Below are positions 6,440 through 13,538 of a stretch of 16,631 nt of DNA, in pieces. Origin of the DNA: an uncultured Kineosporia sp. (GTDB lineage: Bacteria > Actinomycetota > Actinomycetes > Actinomycetales > Kineosporiaceae). The stretch is from the NCBI GenBank assembly GCA_937859855.1, contig CALMAR010000194.1, positions 336 to 16,966 of the forward strand, given 5' to 3'. The position numbers were made by a program, and so were the translations under genes. The notes beneath the pieces are model-generated. The model had not been told where the DNA came from and did no database searches. It saw nothing but the letters and a program-made list of their open reading frames with translations. Within the stretch, counting starts at the first letter, position 1; each line of letters starts with the position of its first letter.

Positions 6440-7414
6440 ATGCGGACGCCGAAGCCCCGCGCCCTTGGCGCCGTCCTCGTGGCGGCTGCGCTGGGGCTGG
6501 CGGCCTGCGGCGGGACCACTGGCACCGCGGCCAGCCCGGCCCGGCCAGCCACAGCCACGGGCACGCCCACCCCGGCGGTGATCGAACTGAAGCCCTTCCA
6601 CACCGACCAGCCCTGCGCAGGGCGGCCCAGCCCCAGCCAGGCTCCGGACCCGCCGGTCCGGTTCGTGGTCGAGCAGGCGGGGCAACCGATCACCGTGATC
6701 GAGCACCGTCGCTCGGGTCCGCGCTGCCGTCCGCCGCAGGTCGTGGGGGCGAACCTGTCCAGCTCGGGACGGATCAAGGGCTGGTTCAGCCTGGAGCCCG
6801 ACCCGGTGCCCGGCGACTATCCGTCCGAGCAGGTCAAGGCCGGCTCGAAACGCCTTCGGCTGCGGGGAACCACCGCCTGGATCCTGGGTGATCCGGCCAC
6901 TCCGGACGCGCCGGACGAGACATGGACGGTGGCCTGGGTGGAGAACGGCTCACTCCAGCGCTACCAGAGCGCGGGCCTGTCCCGGCAGGCCGTGATCACC
7001 ATGATCCAGGAGGCCCGGCTGGATCCGGCCAATCCGGATCTGCTGGTCCCGCCTCGTTCGTCGGTGAACCGGATCACCGTCACCGGCGCCCGAGCCACCT
7101 CCGGCGAGGACTGGCGGGTGACCTACGGAACCGGACCCGACTCGTGGAGGCTGATCGTGCGCGACTCGGGTCCTATAGATGGGCCGCCCTTCGGTTCGGC
7201 CCCGGAGCGGAACTGCCAGCTGCTCCAGATCGACGGTCGCGAAATCCTCTACGGCCTGGACTCTTCCGAGGGATTCGACCAGAACAGCGATCCGATCCAG
7301 ACCGAGAACGAGACCGCCATCTGGACCGACCCCGAAGGCCGGCTGTTCATCGCCTCTGGGCAGGTTACAACGGAGCGCCTGCGCTGGATTGTTCAGCATC
7401 TGACCCCCGCCTGA
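6440..7414 (+). CDS. Secreted lipoprotein of unknown function
   Basis: A 324-residue protein with a lipoprotein signal peptide: positively charged start (MRTPKPR), an Ala/Leu/Val core, and lipobox LAAC with the lipidated cysteine at residue 23. A Gly/Thr/Ala/Pro-rich tether (24-45) follows, as in many Gram-positive lipoproteins. The mature part is likely globular and outside the membrane; it has two further cysteines near the start of the mature domain and one near residue 260. I recognise no domain, and it does not look like a solute-binding protein. GAGGA touches the ATG directly, which is too close for normal initiation, so translation may be leaderless or weak. Placed between the acetate permease and acs, but separated from both by likely stem-loops, so membership in one operon is uncertain. 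Confidence 0.82.
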   Translation: MRTPKPRALGAVLVAAALGLAACGGTTGTAASPARPATATGTPTPAVIELKPFHTDQPCAGRPSPSQAPDPPVRFVVEQAGQPITVIEHRRSGPRCRPPQVVGANLSSSGRIKGWFSLEPDPVPGDYPSEQVKAGSKRLRLRGTTAWILGDPATPDAPDETWTVAWVENGSLQRYQSAGLSRQAVITMIQEARLDPANPDLLVPPRSSVNRITVTGARATSGEDWRVTYGTGPDSWRLIVRDSGPIDGPPFGSAPERNCQLLQIDGREILYGLDSSEGFDQNSDPIQTENETAIWTDPEGRLFIASGQVTTERLRWIVQHLTPA

Positions 7415-7482
7415 GTTGCACTTGCCCTTCTCGACCGCCGGGCGGATTCTGGCCGGTCTGCACGGGCTGGCCAGCGTCGCCC

Positions 7483-7680
7483 CGAATCACGCGAACGGAG
7501 AAGCCCTATCCGACCAGGGTCGAGATCCGGCCCGGATCATCCGGCCTGCCGCACACCGGTTACATCCAGGTCGAGCAACTCCGGACTGTCTCCACGGGCC
7601 GGTTCGAGCGCAGGCTGGGATCCGCCGTGGAGAGCCTCGCCGCGGTCGAGTACATCGTGCGCATCCTTCTCGGCCTCTGA
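7483..7680 (+). pseudogene. C-terminal remnant of a MazF/PemK-type toxin gene
   Basis: This frame encodes about 65 residues that match the C-terminal half of MazF-family ribonuclease toxins: RTEKPYPTRVEIRPGSSGLP, then GYIQVEQLRTVSTGRFERRL, then the ending VEYIVRILLGL. In the family these correspond to the T-x-x-x-P-x-x-V strand, the D/E-Q-L-R-T-h-D-x-x-R segment and the final helix ending in LGL. The N-terminal part, with the family's usual start and the first strands, is absent: the frame runs back into the lipoprotein gene in another frame, with no start codon or ribosome binding site and no matching sequence in the other two frames. No antitoxin gene is adjacent. I read it as a 5'-deleted, non-functional relic. 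The family match is from memory of conserved patterns and needs a profile search. Confidence 0.6.
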
Positions 7681-7705
7681 TCAATAGCGCGCAACTGCGC
7701 CGCCG

Positions 7706-7722
7706 GGCCCGCTTCCCGGGCC
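7706..7722. terminator. GC-only hairpin before acs
   Basis: GGCCCG (7706-7711) and CGGGCC (7717-7722) form a 6-bp all-GC stem with a 5-base loop, without a T-tract. It lies after the toxin remnant and before the acs leader, where it could end upstream transcription. Confidence 0.35.
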
Positions 7723-7728
7723 GCTGTA

Positions 7729-7792
7729 CGGGATCAAGCGGTGCAACTGCTTGGCAACCGGAGCAGGATTAGGGTCGGATCACAACGTCCCG
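7729..7792 (+). promoter_or_regulatory. Potential structured leader of acs
   Basis: An 8-bp stem (7734-7741 with 7747-7754, two G-T wobbles) with loop TGCAA is followed by GCAACCGGAGCAGG. A closing stem CGGGA (7729-7733) / TCCCG (7788-7792) encloses the whole. It ends 26 bases before the acs start and 10 bases before its ribosome binding site. I know no riboswitch class that fits. Alternatively, GGCAACC (7753-7759) and CGGA (7776-7779), 16 bases apart, could be an ECF-type promoter. Both readings are tentative. Confidence 0.3.
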
Positions 7793-7818
7793 CGCCAGAG
7801 CCGGAGGGGATTCCGCAG

Positions 7819-9798
7819 ATGAGCAACGAAACGCTGGCCAACCTGTCGCACGAGGAACGGCGATTCCCGCCCGATGCCGCCTTCGCCGAGGCGGCGGTGG
7901 CTCAGCCCGAACTCTTCGACCAGGCCGCGGCCGATCGGATCGGCTTCTGGGAGGAGCAGGCCCGCTTCCTCAGCTGGAGTACGCCGTGGTCACAGGCGCT
8001 GGACTGGTCCCAGGCCCCGTTCGCCAAATGGTTCGTCGGCGGCGAGCTGAACGTGGCCTACAACTGCGTGGACCGGCACGTCGAGGCGGGCAACGGCGAC
8101 CGGGTAGCGGTGCACTTCGAGGGCGAGCCCGGTGACACCCGCACCCTCACCTACGCCGAACTGCAGAAGGAGGTCAGCCGGGCAGCCAACGCGCTGACCA
8201 CGCTCGGGGTCCACGCCGGAGACCGGGTGGCCATCTATCTGCCGATGATCAGCGAAGCGATCGTCGCCATGCTGGCCTGTGCCCGCATCGGTGCGCCGCA
8301 TTCCGTTGTCTTCGGCGGCTTCTCGGCCGAAGCGCTGCGCAGCCGGATCGAGGACGCCGATGCCCAGGTGGTGATCACGTCGGACGGCGGCTATCGGCGG
8401 GGTAAGCCCGCCGCGCTGAAACCGGCCGTGGACGAAGCGGTTTCGAAGCTTTCCGGCGTCCGCAATGTGCTGGTCATCCGCCGCACCGGCCAGGACGTTG
8501 ACTGGACCGAGGGCCGCGACGTCTGGTGGCACGAGGCTCTGGACGCCGAGAGCGACCAGCACACGCCGCAGCCGTTCGACGCCGAGCACCCCCTGTTCAT
8601 CCTCTACACCTCCGGCACCACCGGTAAGCCGAAGGGCATCCTGCACACCTCCGGTGGGTACCTGACCCAGACCTCGTTCACCCACCGGAACGTGTTCGAC
8701 CTTCGCCCGGATCGCGACACCTACTGGTGCACAGCGGATATCGGCTGGGTGACCGGGCACAGCTACATCGTCTATGGCCCCCTGGCCAATGGCGCCACCC
8801 AGGTCATCTACGAGGGAACGCCGGACACCCCGCACCAGGGCCGGTTCTGGGAGATCGTGCAGAAGTACAAGGTCAGCCAGCTCTACACCGCCCCCACCGC
8901 GATCCGGACGTTCATGAAGTGGGGCGAGCAGATCCCGGCCAAGTTCGACCTGACCTCGCTGCGGGTGCTGGGCTCCGTCGGTGAGCCAATCAACCCGGAG
9001 GCCTGGATCTGGTACCGGCGGGTGATCGGCGGCGACCGGACCCCGGTGGTGGACACCTGGTGGCAGACCGAGACCGGCGCGATGATGATCAGCCCGCTGC
9101 CCGGGATCACGGTGTGCAAGCCGGGTTCGGCCCAGGTGCCGCTACCGGGGATCTCGGTGGACGTCGTCGATGACGAGGCGCACTCGGTGCCGGACGGGGC
9201 GGGCGGTTACCTGGTGCTGACGGAGCCCTGGCCGTCCATGTTGCGCGGCATCTGGGGTGACCCCGAGCGCTATCAGGAGACCTACTGGTCGCGCTACGAG
9301 GGCAAGTACTTCGCCGGCGACGGCGCGAAAAAGGATGAGGACGGCGACATCTGGTTGCTCGGCCGGGTGGACGACGTGATGAACGTGTCCGGCCACCGGC
9401 TCTCGACCACGGAGATCGAGTCGGCGCTGGTCTCCCACCCGAAAGTGGCCGAGGCGGCCGTGGTCGGAGCCAACGACGAGACCACCGGCCAGGCCGTGTG
9501 CGCGTTCGTGATCCTGCGAGGAGATGCGGGCTACGACGAGAGCCAGTCCGAGGCGGTGATCAAGGAGCTGCGCGACCACGTGTCCAAGGAGATCGGGCCG
9601 ATCGCCAAGCCGCGCCAGATCATGGTGGTGGCCGAACTGCCCAAGACCCGATCGGGCAAGATCATGCGGCGGTTGCTGCGCGACGTCGCCGAGAATCGCC
9701 AGATCGGCGACGTCACCACGCTGGCCGACTCCGCTGTGATGGATCTGATCAAGGAAGGCATGTCCTCGGCGTCCTCATCCGGCTCGGCGGAGGAGTGA
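7819..9798 (+). CDS. acs: Acetyl-CoA synthetase (AMP-forming)
   Basis: A cytoplasmic enzyme that converts acetate, ATP and CoA to acetyl-CoA, AMP and PPi through an acetyl-adenylate. It is 659 residues long, close to the usual 650. The ATP-binding P-loop is at about 262-273 ([12 protein letters not shown]), and the acetate-pocket motif WWQTETG at 414-420 carries the Trp that restricts the enzyme to short acids. [17 protein letters not shown] and [20 protein letters not shown] mark the hinge region. K614 in [11 protein letters not shown] is the catalytic lysine that lysine acetyltransferases silence in this family. ATG 7819 was chosen over the upstream frame start at 7741 because GGAGGGGA (7803-7810) lies 8 bases before it and homologues begin here. 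With the ActP/DUF485 pair upstream it completes an acetate uptake-and-activation route. No acetyltransferase or deacetylase gene is in the window. Confidence 0.97.
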   Translation: MSNETLANLSHEERRFPPDAAFAEAAVAQPELFDQAAADRIGFWEEQARFLSWSTPWSQALDWSQAPFAKWFVGGELNVAYNCVDRHVEAGNGDRVAVHFEGEPGDTRTLTYAELQKEVSRAANALTTLGVHAGDRVAIYLPMISEAIVAMLACARIGAPHSVVFGGFSAEALRSRIEDADAQVVITSDGGYRRGKPAALKPAVDEAVSKLSGVRNVLVIRRTGQDVDWTEGRDVWWHEALDAESDQHTPQPFDAEHPLFILYTSGTTGKPKGILHTSGGYLTQTSFTHRNVFDLRPDRDTYWCTADIGWVTGHSYIVYGPLANGATQVIYEGTPDTPHQGRFWEIVQKYKVSQLYTAPTAIRTFMKWGEQIPAKFDLTSLRVLGSVGEPINPEAWIWYRRVIGGDRTPVVDTWWQTETGAMMISPLPGITVCKPGSAQVPLPGISVDVVDDEAHSVPDGAGGYLVLTEPWPSMLRGIWGDPERYQETYWSRYEGKYFAGDGAKKDEDGDIWLLGRVDDVMNVSGHRLSTTEIESALVSHPKVAEAAVVGANDETTGQAVCAFVILRGDAGYDESQSEAVIKELRDHVSKEIGPIAKPRQIMVVAELPKTRSGKIMRRLLRDVAENRQIGDVTTLADSAVMDLIKEGMSSASSSGSAEE

Positions 9799-9831
9799 GA
9801 CGCGCGCCCTCCCTCCGCCATGATCACCGGC

Positions 9832-9875
9832 TCAGCCCGCGCAAAAGCGGTTCTGGCCGCACAATCCTGGGCTGA
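9832..9875. terminator. Nested hairpin between convergent acs and anti-sigma genes
   Basis: TCAGCCC (9832-9838) and GGGCTGA (9869-9875) are 7-bp perfect arms enclosing a second stem GCGG (9847-9850) / CCGC (9857-9860). It lies in the 85-base gap between the convergent stop codons of acs and the minus-strand membrane protein gene. It is a likely bidirectional terminator, without a T-tract. Confidence 0.5.
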
Positions 9876-9883
9876 CCTGGCGA

Positions 9884-11212
9884 TCACTCCGGGGCCGGAG
9901 GCGGGCTGTCGCGGCTCCGGAACAGCCCGCGCCGATAGGAAACCAGTACGACGATCAGGGCGATGACGGCCAGCAGGGCCGCCTTGATGGCGCCGCCGTA
10001 CCGGCTCCAGCCGTAGATGATCAGGAAGGCCAGATGCGAGCGATCGCGCGCGTCGAAGGCCGGCACCGGAGCTGCGATCGGCGTGGAGCTGGTGATCAGA
10101 TCGCTGGCCACCGCCACGGGGATGACCGTGCTGTTCTGGTACGAGCGGGAGACGGTGGTGCTCTTGCCGGTGTCCGGGGCAATGATCCGAATCGAGCGGT
10201 GAATCGATTCGCCTGGGCTCCGTGTGCTGTTGACCTGCACCACGATTCCGGCCGCTCCCCAGCCCAGCACCTTCACCATCATGATCGGTTCGTCGCTGGT
10301 GATCCGCATCAGAGGCGCGCGGGTCAGGATCGGCCCGATCTTGTTCTGACTGGAGGTGAGCTGAAGAGACCATGAGCCATTGGCCTGACCAGCTGCAGCC
10401 CAGCGCAGACCGGACGCATCCGCGACTGGCCCTGGAGCCGTGAAATCCTCAGTCACCTGGGGAACGCCGCTCGATGGCGCTGGGGGCGGCTGGTGTCTGG
10501 TGACTACCGAACCGGAAACAGACCAAGTGACACCGCTTTCAATCCGGCGAAGATTCGCCGAATCGGCCTTGAGGCGATCCCCGGTCAGATAAAGGCTGTC
10601 GTTGATCCAGCGCATGGTCCGAGGCTCGACATCAGCTAGCACTGCATCAACCTGATCACCGGTGCTCAGGGTCAGCTGGTGAATCACTGTCCTGGGTCGC
10701 GCTCTAGACCCGGTCGACCACCAGGCGACCCGGCGTCCATCCCGAGACAGAGTGACTCCGCCGTCGCCGGCCCCCCAATCCGGCAACGTGGCATAGTCTT
10801 TCGCGTCGGCCGACACCAGCACGGGGCCCGGCGCTGCGTGGCGGTGCCAGATCGGCCCCGATTGCAGCGGCGCGCTCAGCACCATCACGGCCGCGGTCAT
10901 CGGGTGCCGGGTCACCGGTGGCGTCCACGGCGGGGCGTAGTACCAGCGGGCTGGCACACCGGTGACGGCCGGCAGTGGATCGGGCTCGCTGGCTGGCATC
11001 CCCTCCTGGCCTGCCGGCAATGAGCCCGGGAGCAGGACGGCGATCAGCGCGATCACCGCGGCAGCCGCCAGGGCAGCGACGGCACTGCGGCGCCGGGTCA
11101 ACCGCCGCCGATCGCGGTCCTGCCCGGCCCGCGCCAGCACCAGCGGCAGCTCGCTCGCCCGATCCTCCATGGCGTGAGCAGCTGCGTCGTCCAGCAGCGT
11201 CTTCATGGTCAT
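9884..11212 (-). CDS. Anti-sigma-like membrane protein, partner of SigE-family sigma factor
   Basis: A 442-residue protein encoded directly after the sigma factor, with a 4-base start/stop overlap (ATGA). It has a cytoplasmic N-terminal region of about 42 residues (MTMKTLLDDAAAHAMEDRAS, then an Arg-rich stretch), a first membrane segment at about 43-62, a large external domain of some 340 residues, and a second membrane segment at about 408-425 followed by an Arg-rich tail. The external part has β-propeller-like strand patterns such as GVTLSRDGRRVAWWSTGS and RTMRWINDSLYLTGDRL. I see no zinc-binding HxxxCxxC motif, so it is not a ZAS-type anti-sigma factor. The role in holding the sigma factor inactive is inferred from position and topology. 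ATG 11206 (third codon) is an alternative start. Confidence 0.82.
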   Translation of the reverse strand: MTMKTLLDDAAAHAMEDRASELPLVLARAGQDRDRRRLTRRRSAVAALAAAAVIALIAVLLPGSLPAGQEGMPASEPDPLPAVTGVPARWYYAPPWTPPVTRHPMTAAVMVLSAPLQSGPIWHRHAAPGPVLVSADAKDYATLPDWGAGDGGVTLSRDGRRVAWWSTGSRARPRTVIHQLTLSTGDQVDAVLADVEPRTMRWINDSLYLTGDRLKADSANLRRIESGVTWSVSGSVVTRHQPPPAPSSGVPQVTEDFTAPGPVADASGLRWAAAGQANGSWSLQLTSSQNKIGPILTRAPLMRITSDEPIMMVKVLGWGAAGIVVQVNSTRSPGESIHRSIRIIAPDTGKSTTVSRSYQNSTVIPVAVASDLITSSTPIAAPVPAFDARDRSHLAFLIIYGWSRYGGAIKAALLAVIALIVVLVSYRRGLFRSRDSPPPAPE

Positions 11213-11742
11213 CTCGGCCCCTCCCCAGACCCATCCAGGACTCGGCCCATCAGCGCGCGCAAGCGGCTCAGTCCGGCCCGCGCCTGGCTCTTCACCGTGC
11301 TGACCGAGCAGCCGAGCGCCGCGGCGGTCTGCACCTCGGTCTGGTCCTCGTAGAAGCGCAGCACGAGCACGGCCCGCTGCCCCGGCGCCAGCTGGGCCAG
11401 CGCGGCCGCCAATGCAAGTCGGTCGCCGAACCCGTCGAGATCGATACTGTCCTCGGCCGGATCGGCCAATTCAGTGATGTCGCCCGCGGCCACCTCACCG
11501 AATCGGCTGCGGCTGCGCCGCCAGCGGTCGATCCAGGCCGAACGGATCGCGGTTCGCAGACAGGCCTCACGCCGGTCGGGGCGGATGTTGTTCCATGTGG
11601 GAATGATTCGCACCAGCGCGTCCTGCACCAGATCCTGCGCCGCGTCGGCGTCTGCAGTCAGCAGCCAGGCCAGCCTTAGCAGGGCTGACCCGCGCATGGC
11701 CACGAACTCCGCCAGCCCGTCCTGGCCCCGATCCGTCCGCAC
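11209..11742 (-). CDS. SigE-family ECF RNA polymerase sigma factor
   Basis: An ECF sigma factor of the SigE family common in actinobacteria, about 177 residues from the chosen start. Region 2 covers about residues 10-80 (MRGSALLRLAWLLTADADAA, QDLVQDALVRI, AIRSAWIDRWRR). Region 4 covers about 115-165 (LAQLAPGQRAVLVLRFYEDQ, then the helix-turn-helix ALGCSVSTVKSQARAGLSRL). I chose GTG 11742 because GGGAGG (11753-11748, minus strand) lies 5 bases before it and family members begin just before 'FxxxV/A-xRG-xALLRLA'. Longer frames with ATG at 11820 or 11883 would run into the divergent hydroxylase gene. It is translationally coupled to the anti-sigma-like gene and is probably held inactive by it at the membrane. 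The target promoters are unknown. Confidence 0.93.
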   Translation of the reverse strand: MRTDRGQDGLAEFVAMRGSALLRLAWLLTADADAAQDLVQDALVRIIPTWNNIRPDRREACLRTAIRSAWIDRWRRSRSRFGEVAAGDITELADPAEDSIDLDGFGDRLALAAALAQLAPGQRAVLVLRFYEDQTEVQTAAALGCSVSTVKSQARAGLSRLRALMGRVLDGSGEGPR

Positions 11743-11770
11743 CCGCACCTCCCGCTGCGACCCCGTGTTC

Positions 11771-11778
11771 TGTATAGA
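11771..11778. promoter_or_regulatory. TATA-like element between divergent sigma and hydroxylase genes
   Basis: The run TGTATAGA reads as TATAGA on the plus strand (11773-11778) and TATACA on the minus strand (11776-11771), both good -10 hexamers in very GC-rich surroundings. The distances to the starts are about 30 bases to each of GTG 11808 and GTG 11742, with the sigma gene's ribosome binding site lying correctly between. No convincing -35 hexamer is seen on either side at 17 bases, so the -35 part may be recognised by a non-housekeeping sigma factor. Confidence 0.4.
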
Positions 11779-11807
11779 CGCACCAGACCCCGGCTCCGGG
11801 TGGGGCC

Positions 11808-13439
11808 GTGGCTGATTCATGCCTGGAACGGACCGAGCCAGTCGTGATCGTGGGCGCCGGGCCGGTCGGCCTGGTAACGGCACTGCTGCTGGCCCGCTAC
11901 GGCGTCGCCTCGATCATCCTGGAACGCCGGACCGGGCCGCATCCGCTCCCCCGGGCCGTGCATCTGGACGACGAGGCCGTCCGGATCCTGCAGTCGGCCG
12001 GGGTGGCTGAGCAGTTCGCCCGCATCAGCCGGCCGGCCCTGGGCCTGCGCCTGCTCGACGCCCGGCACCGGGTGATGGCCGAGTTCGGCCGCAGCGCCGA
12101 TTGCGGCCTGCACGGTTATCCCCAGGCGAACATGTTCGACCAGCCCGAGCTGGAGGCGCTGCTGCGCGACCGGATCGCCGTCCGGCCCCAGATCGAACTG
12201 CGCTCCGGCTGGCAACTCACCGGGCTGACCGGGATCGACACCGACCGACCGGTCGTGACGGCCCTGGATCCCCGGGGCGCCGTGCGGCACTTGGTGTCGA
12301 TGGCGGTGCTGGGCTGTGACGGAGCCGCGAGCATGGTTCGGGGTCTGATCGGGAGCCAGCTGCGGGATCTGCGGTTCCGCGAGCGCTGGCTGGTGGTGGA
12401 TGTGCGCGCCAGTCAGGACCTGCAGAGCTGGGACGGCGTACAGCAGGTCTGTGACCCGGCCCGGGCCGCCACGTTCATGCGAATCGGTGATGACCGATAT
12501 CGGTTCGAGTTCCGGCTCCGGGACGACGAGGCGGCCGGCTCACTGAGCGAGCCCGCGGTACTGGGCGGACTGCTGAGACCGTGGACGGGGCGCAACGATC
12601 TGACCGGGCTGGACCTCGTCCGCTGCGCCGAATACACCTTCCGGGCTCAGCTGGCCTCTGATTGGCAGCGCGGCCGGGTCTTCCTGCTGGGCGACGCCGC
12701 GCATCAGACCCCGCCGTTCATCGGCCAGGGTCTGGCGGCCGGACTGCGGGACGCCGCCAACCTGGCCTGGAAGCTAGCGCTGGTGATCGGCGGATCGGCG
12801 GACGAGGCGACGCTGCGCAGCTACCAGTCCGAGCGCGCGCCCCAGGCCGAGGCGCTGATCCGCAAGGCGGTACTGCTGGGCTGGGCCATGACCGGCGGAC
12901 AGGATGGAGCCGCCCGGGCCCGCCGAATGGGGCTGGCCGGGCTGGTCCGGGTGCCCGGCGCCACCACGAGCCTGCTGGACCGGGGCGCACCGGCCATGAA
13001 CCCGGGACTGCTGGTGGGCCGGGCTCGCTTGGCCGGGCGGCTGATCCCGCAGCCGGCGGTCGTCGCCGGTGGCCGGCTCCGGCGGCTGGTCGGTGTTGTG
13101 GGGGCCGGGTTCAGCGTGGTCAGCATCGGCCCGCTCAGCCCGCAGCTGACCCGGCTCAGCGCTCAGCTGGGAGCCAGAGTGGTTCAGCTGCAGGCTTTTT
13201 CGTCATCCCCCGAAGTGGTCGCCGAGCCGGAGCAGGCGGTGATCCGCTGGCTGCTCCGGGCTCGCGCCGCAGCTGCCGTGATCCGCCCGGATCGGGTCGT
13301 GCTGGCCACGGCCGATCGTGAGGGCCGGTTGACCGGCGACTCGCTGCGCACGGTGATCCGTTCCGTCCAGCTGTTGCAGCCCACCTCCTCCTCGGTCTCC
13401 GCCACCCGGCTCGGCAAAGGCCGCTCAAACAGCCACTGA
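11808..13439 (+). CDS. FAD-dependent aromatic hydroxylase (MhpA/PHBH-type)
   Basis: A 543-residue class A flavoprotein monooxygenase resembling 3-(3-hydroxyphenyl)propionate hydroxylase, which adds an oxygen to a phenol ring using NAD(P)H, FAD and O2. The Rossmann motif GAGPVG is at 16-21 with the ribose-binding glutamate in ILERRTG, followed by PRAVHLDDEAVRILQSAGV. The DG motif is GCDGAASMVRG. The FAD-ribityl motif GDAAHQTPPFIGQGLAAGLR starts at about residue 295, and DAANLAWKLALV follows. The C-terminal thioredoxin-like domain of the family is present in length. The GTG start is preceded by GGGTGGGG at very short spacing, so the start is moderately sure. It converges with a type III PKS gene, and the likeliest substrate is the phenolic product of that enzyme; catabolic use is the alternative. 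Confidence 0.88.
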   Translation: MADSCLERTEPVVIVGAGPVGLVTALLLARYGVASIILERRTGPHPLPRAVHLDDEAVRILQSAGVAEQFARISRPALGLRLLDARHRVMAEFGRSADCGLHGYPQANMFDQPELEALLRDRIAVRPQIELRSGWQLTGLTGIDTDRPVVTALDPRGAVRHLVSMAVLGCDGAASMVRGLIGSQLRDLRFRERWLVVDVRASQDLQSWDGVQQVCDPARAATFMRIGDDRYRFEFRLRDDEAAGSLSEPAVLGGLLRPWTGRNDLTGLDLVRCAEYTFRAQLASDWQRGRVFLLGDAAHQTPPFIGQGLAAGLRDAANLAWKLALVIGGSADEATLRSYQSERAPQAEALIRKAVLLGWAMTGGQDGAARARRMGLAGLVRVPGATTSLLDRGAPAMNPGLLVGRARLAGRLIPQPAVVAGGRLRRLVGVVGAGFSVVSIGPLSPQLTRLSAQLGARVVQLQAFSSSPEVVAEPEQAVIRWLLRARAAAAVIRPDRVVLATADREGRLTGDSLRTVIRSVQLLQPTSSSVSATRLGKGRSNSH

Positions 13440-13449
13440 GCAGCTGAAC

Positions 13450-13476
13450 CCGCCACTTATGCCGAAGTTGTGGCGG
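13450..13476. terminator. Hairpin 1 between convergent hydroxylase and PKS genes
   Basis: CCGCCAC (13450-13456) and GTGGCGG (13470-13476) are perfect 7-bp arms with a 13-base loop, 11 bases after the hydroxylase stop codon. There is no T-tract. It is the first of two stem-loops in the 99-base gap and probably stops transcription from one or both sides. Confidence 0.55.
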
Positions 13477-13498
13477 TGAGTGCGCATCGATCCCGGCA

Positions 13499-13528
13499 CG
13501 CTGATCGGCTGATGGCGCCAGATCAGCG
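13499..13528. terminator. Hairpin 2 between convergent hydroxylase and PKS genes
   Basis: CGCTGATC (13499-13506) and GATCAGCG (13521-13528) are perfect 8-bp arms. The loop can add GGC/GCC pairs (13507-13509 with 13517-13519). It lies 11 bases past the PKS stop codon on the minus strand, so this hairpin probably serves the PKS operon. Confidence 0.55.
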
Positions 13529-13538
13529 CTATTGCGGC

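Noticed and set aside
5458..6777. A 439-codon minus-strand open frame opposite actP and the lipoprotein gene
   Set aside because: It crosses two well-supported genes and the hairpin between them, and its translation is rich in His/Arg/Gln/Gly/Pro, as expected from an antisense frame.
6922..7482. Extension of the MazF-like frame upstream, giving a 252-codon open frame
   Set aside because: The part before about 7483 is an out-of-frame reading of the lipoprotein gene and has no toxin similarity.
7729..7792. SAM-I or SAM-IV riboswitch before acs
   Set aside because: Only the GGCAACC stretch and a nearby hairpin resemble it. The other conserved helices and junction bases are not found, and acs is not a methionine-pathway gene.
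11743..11883. Longer sigma factor starting at ATG 11820 or 11883
   Set aside because: The added residues are Pro/Arg-rich and unlike the family, and would overlap the divergent hydroxylase gene. GTG 11742 has a strong ribosome binding site at correct spacing.
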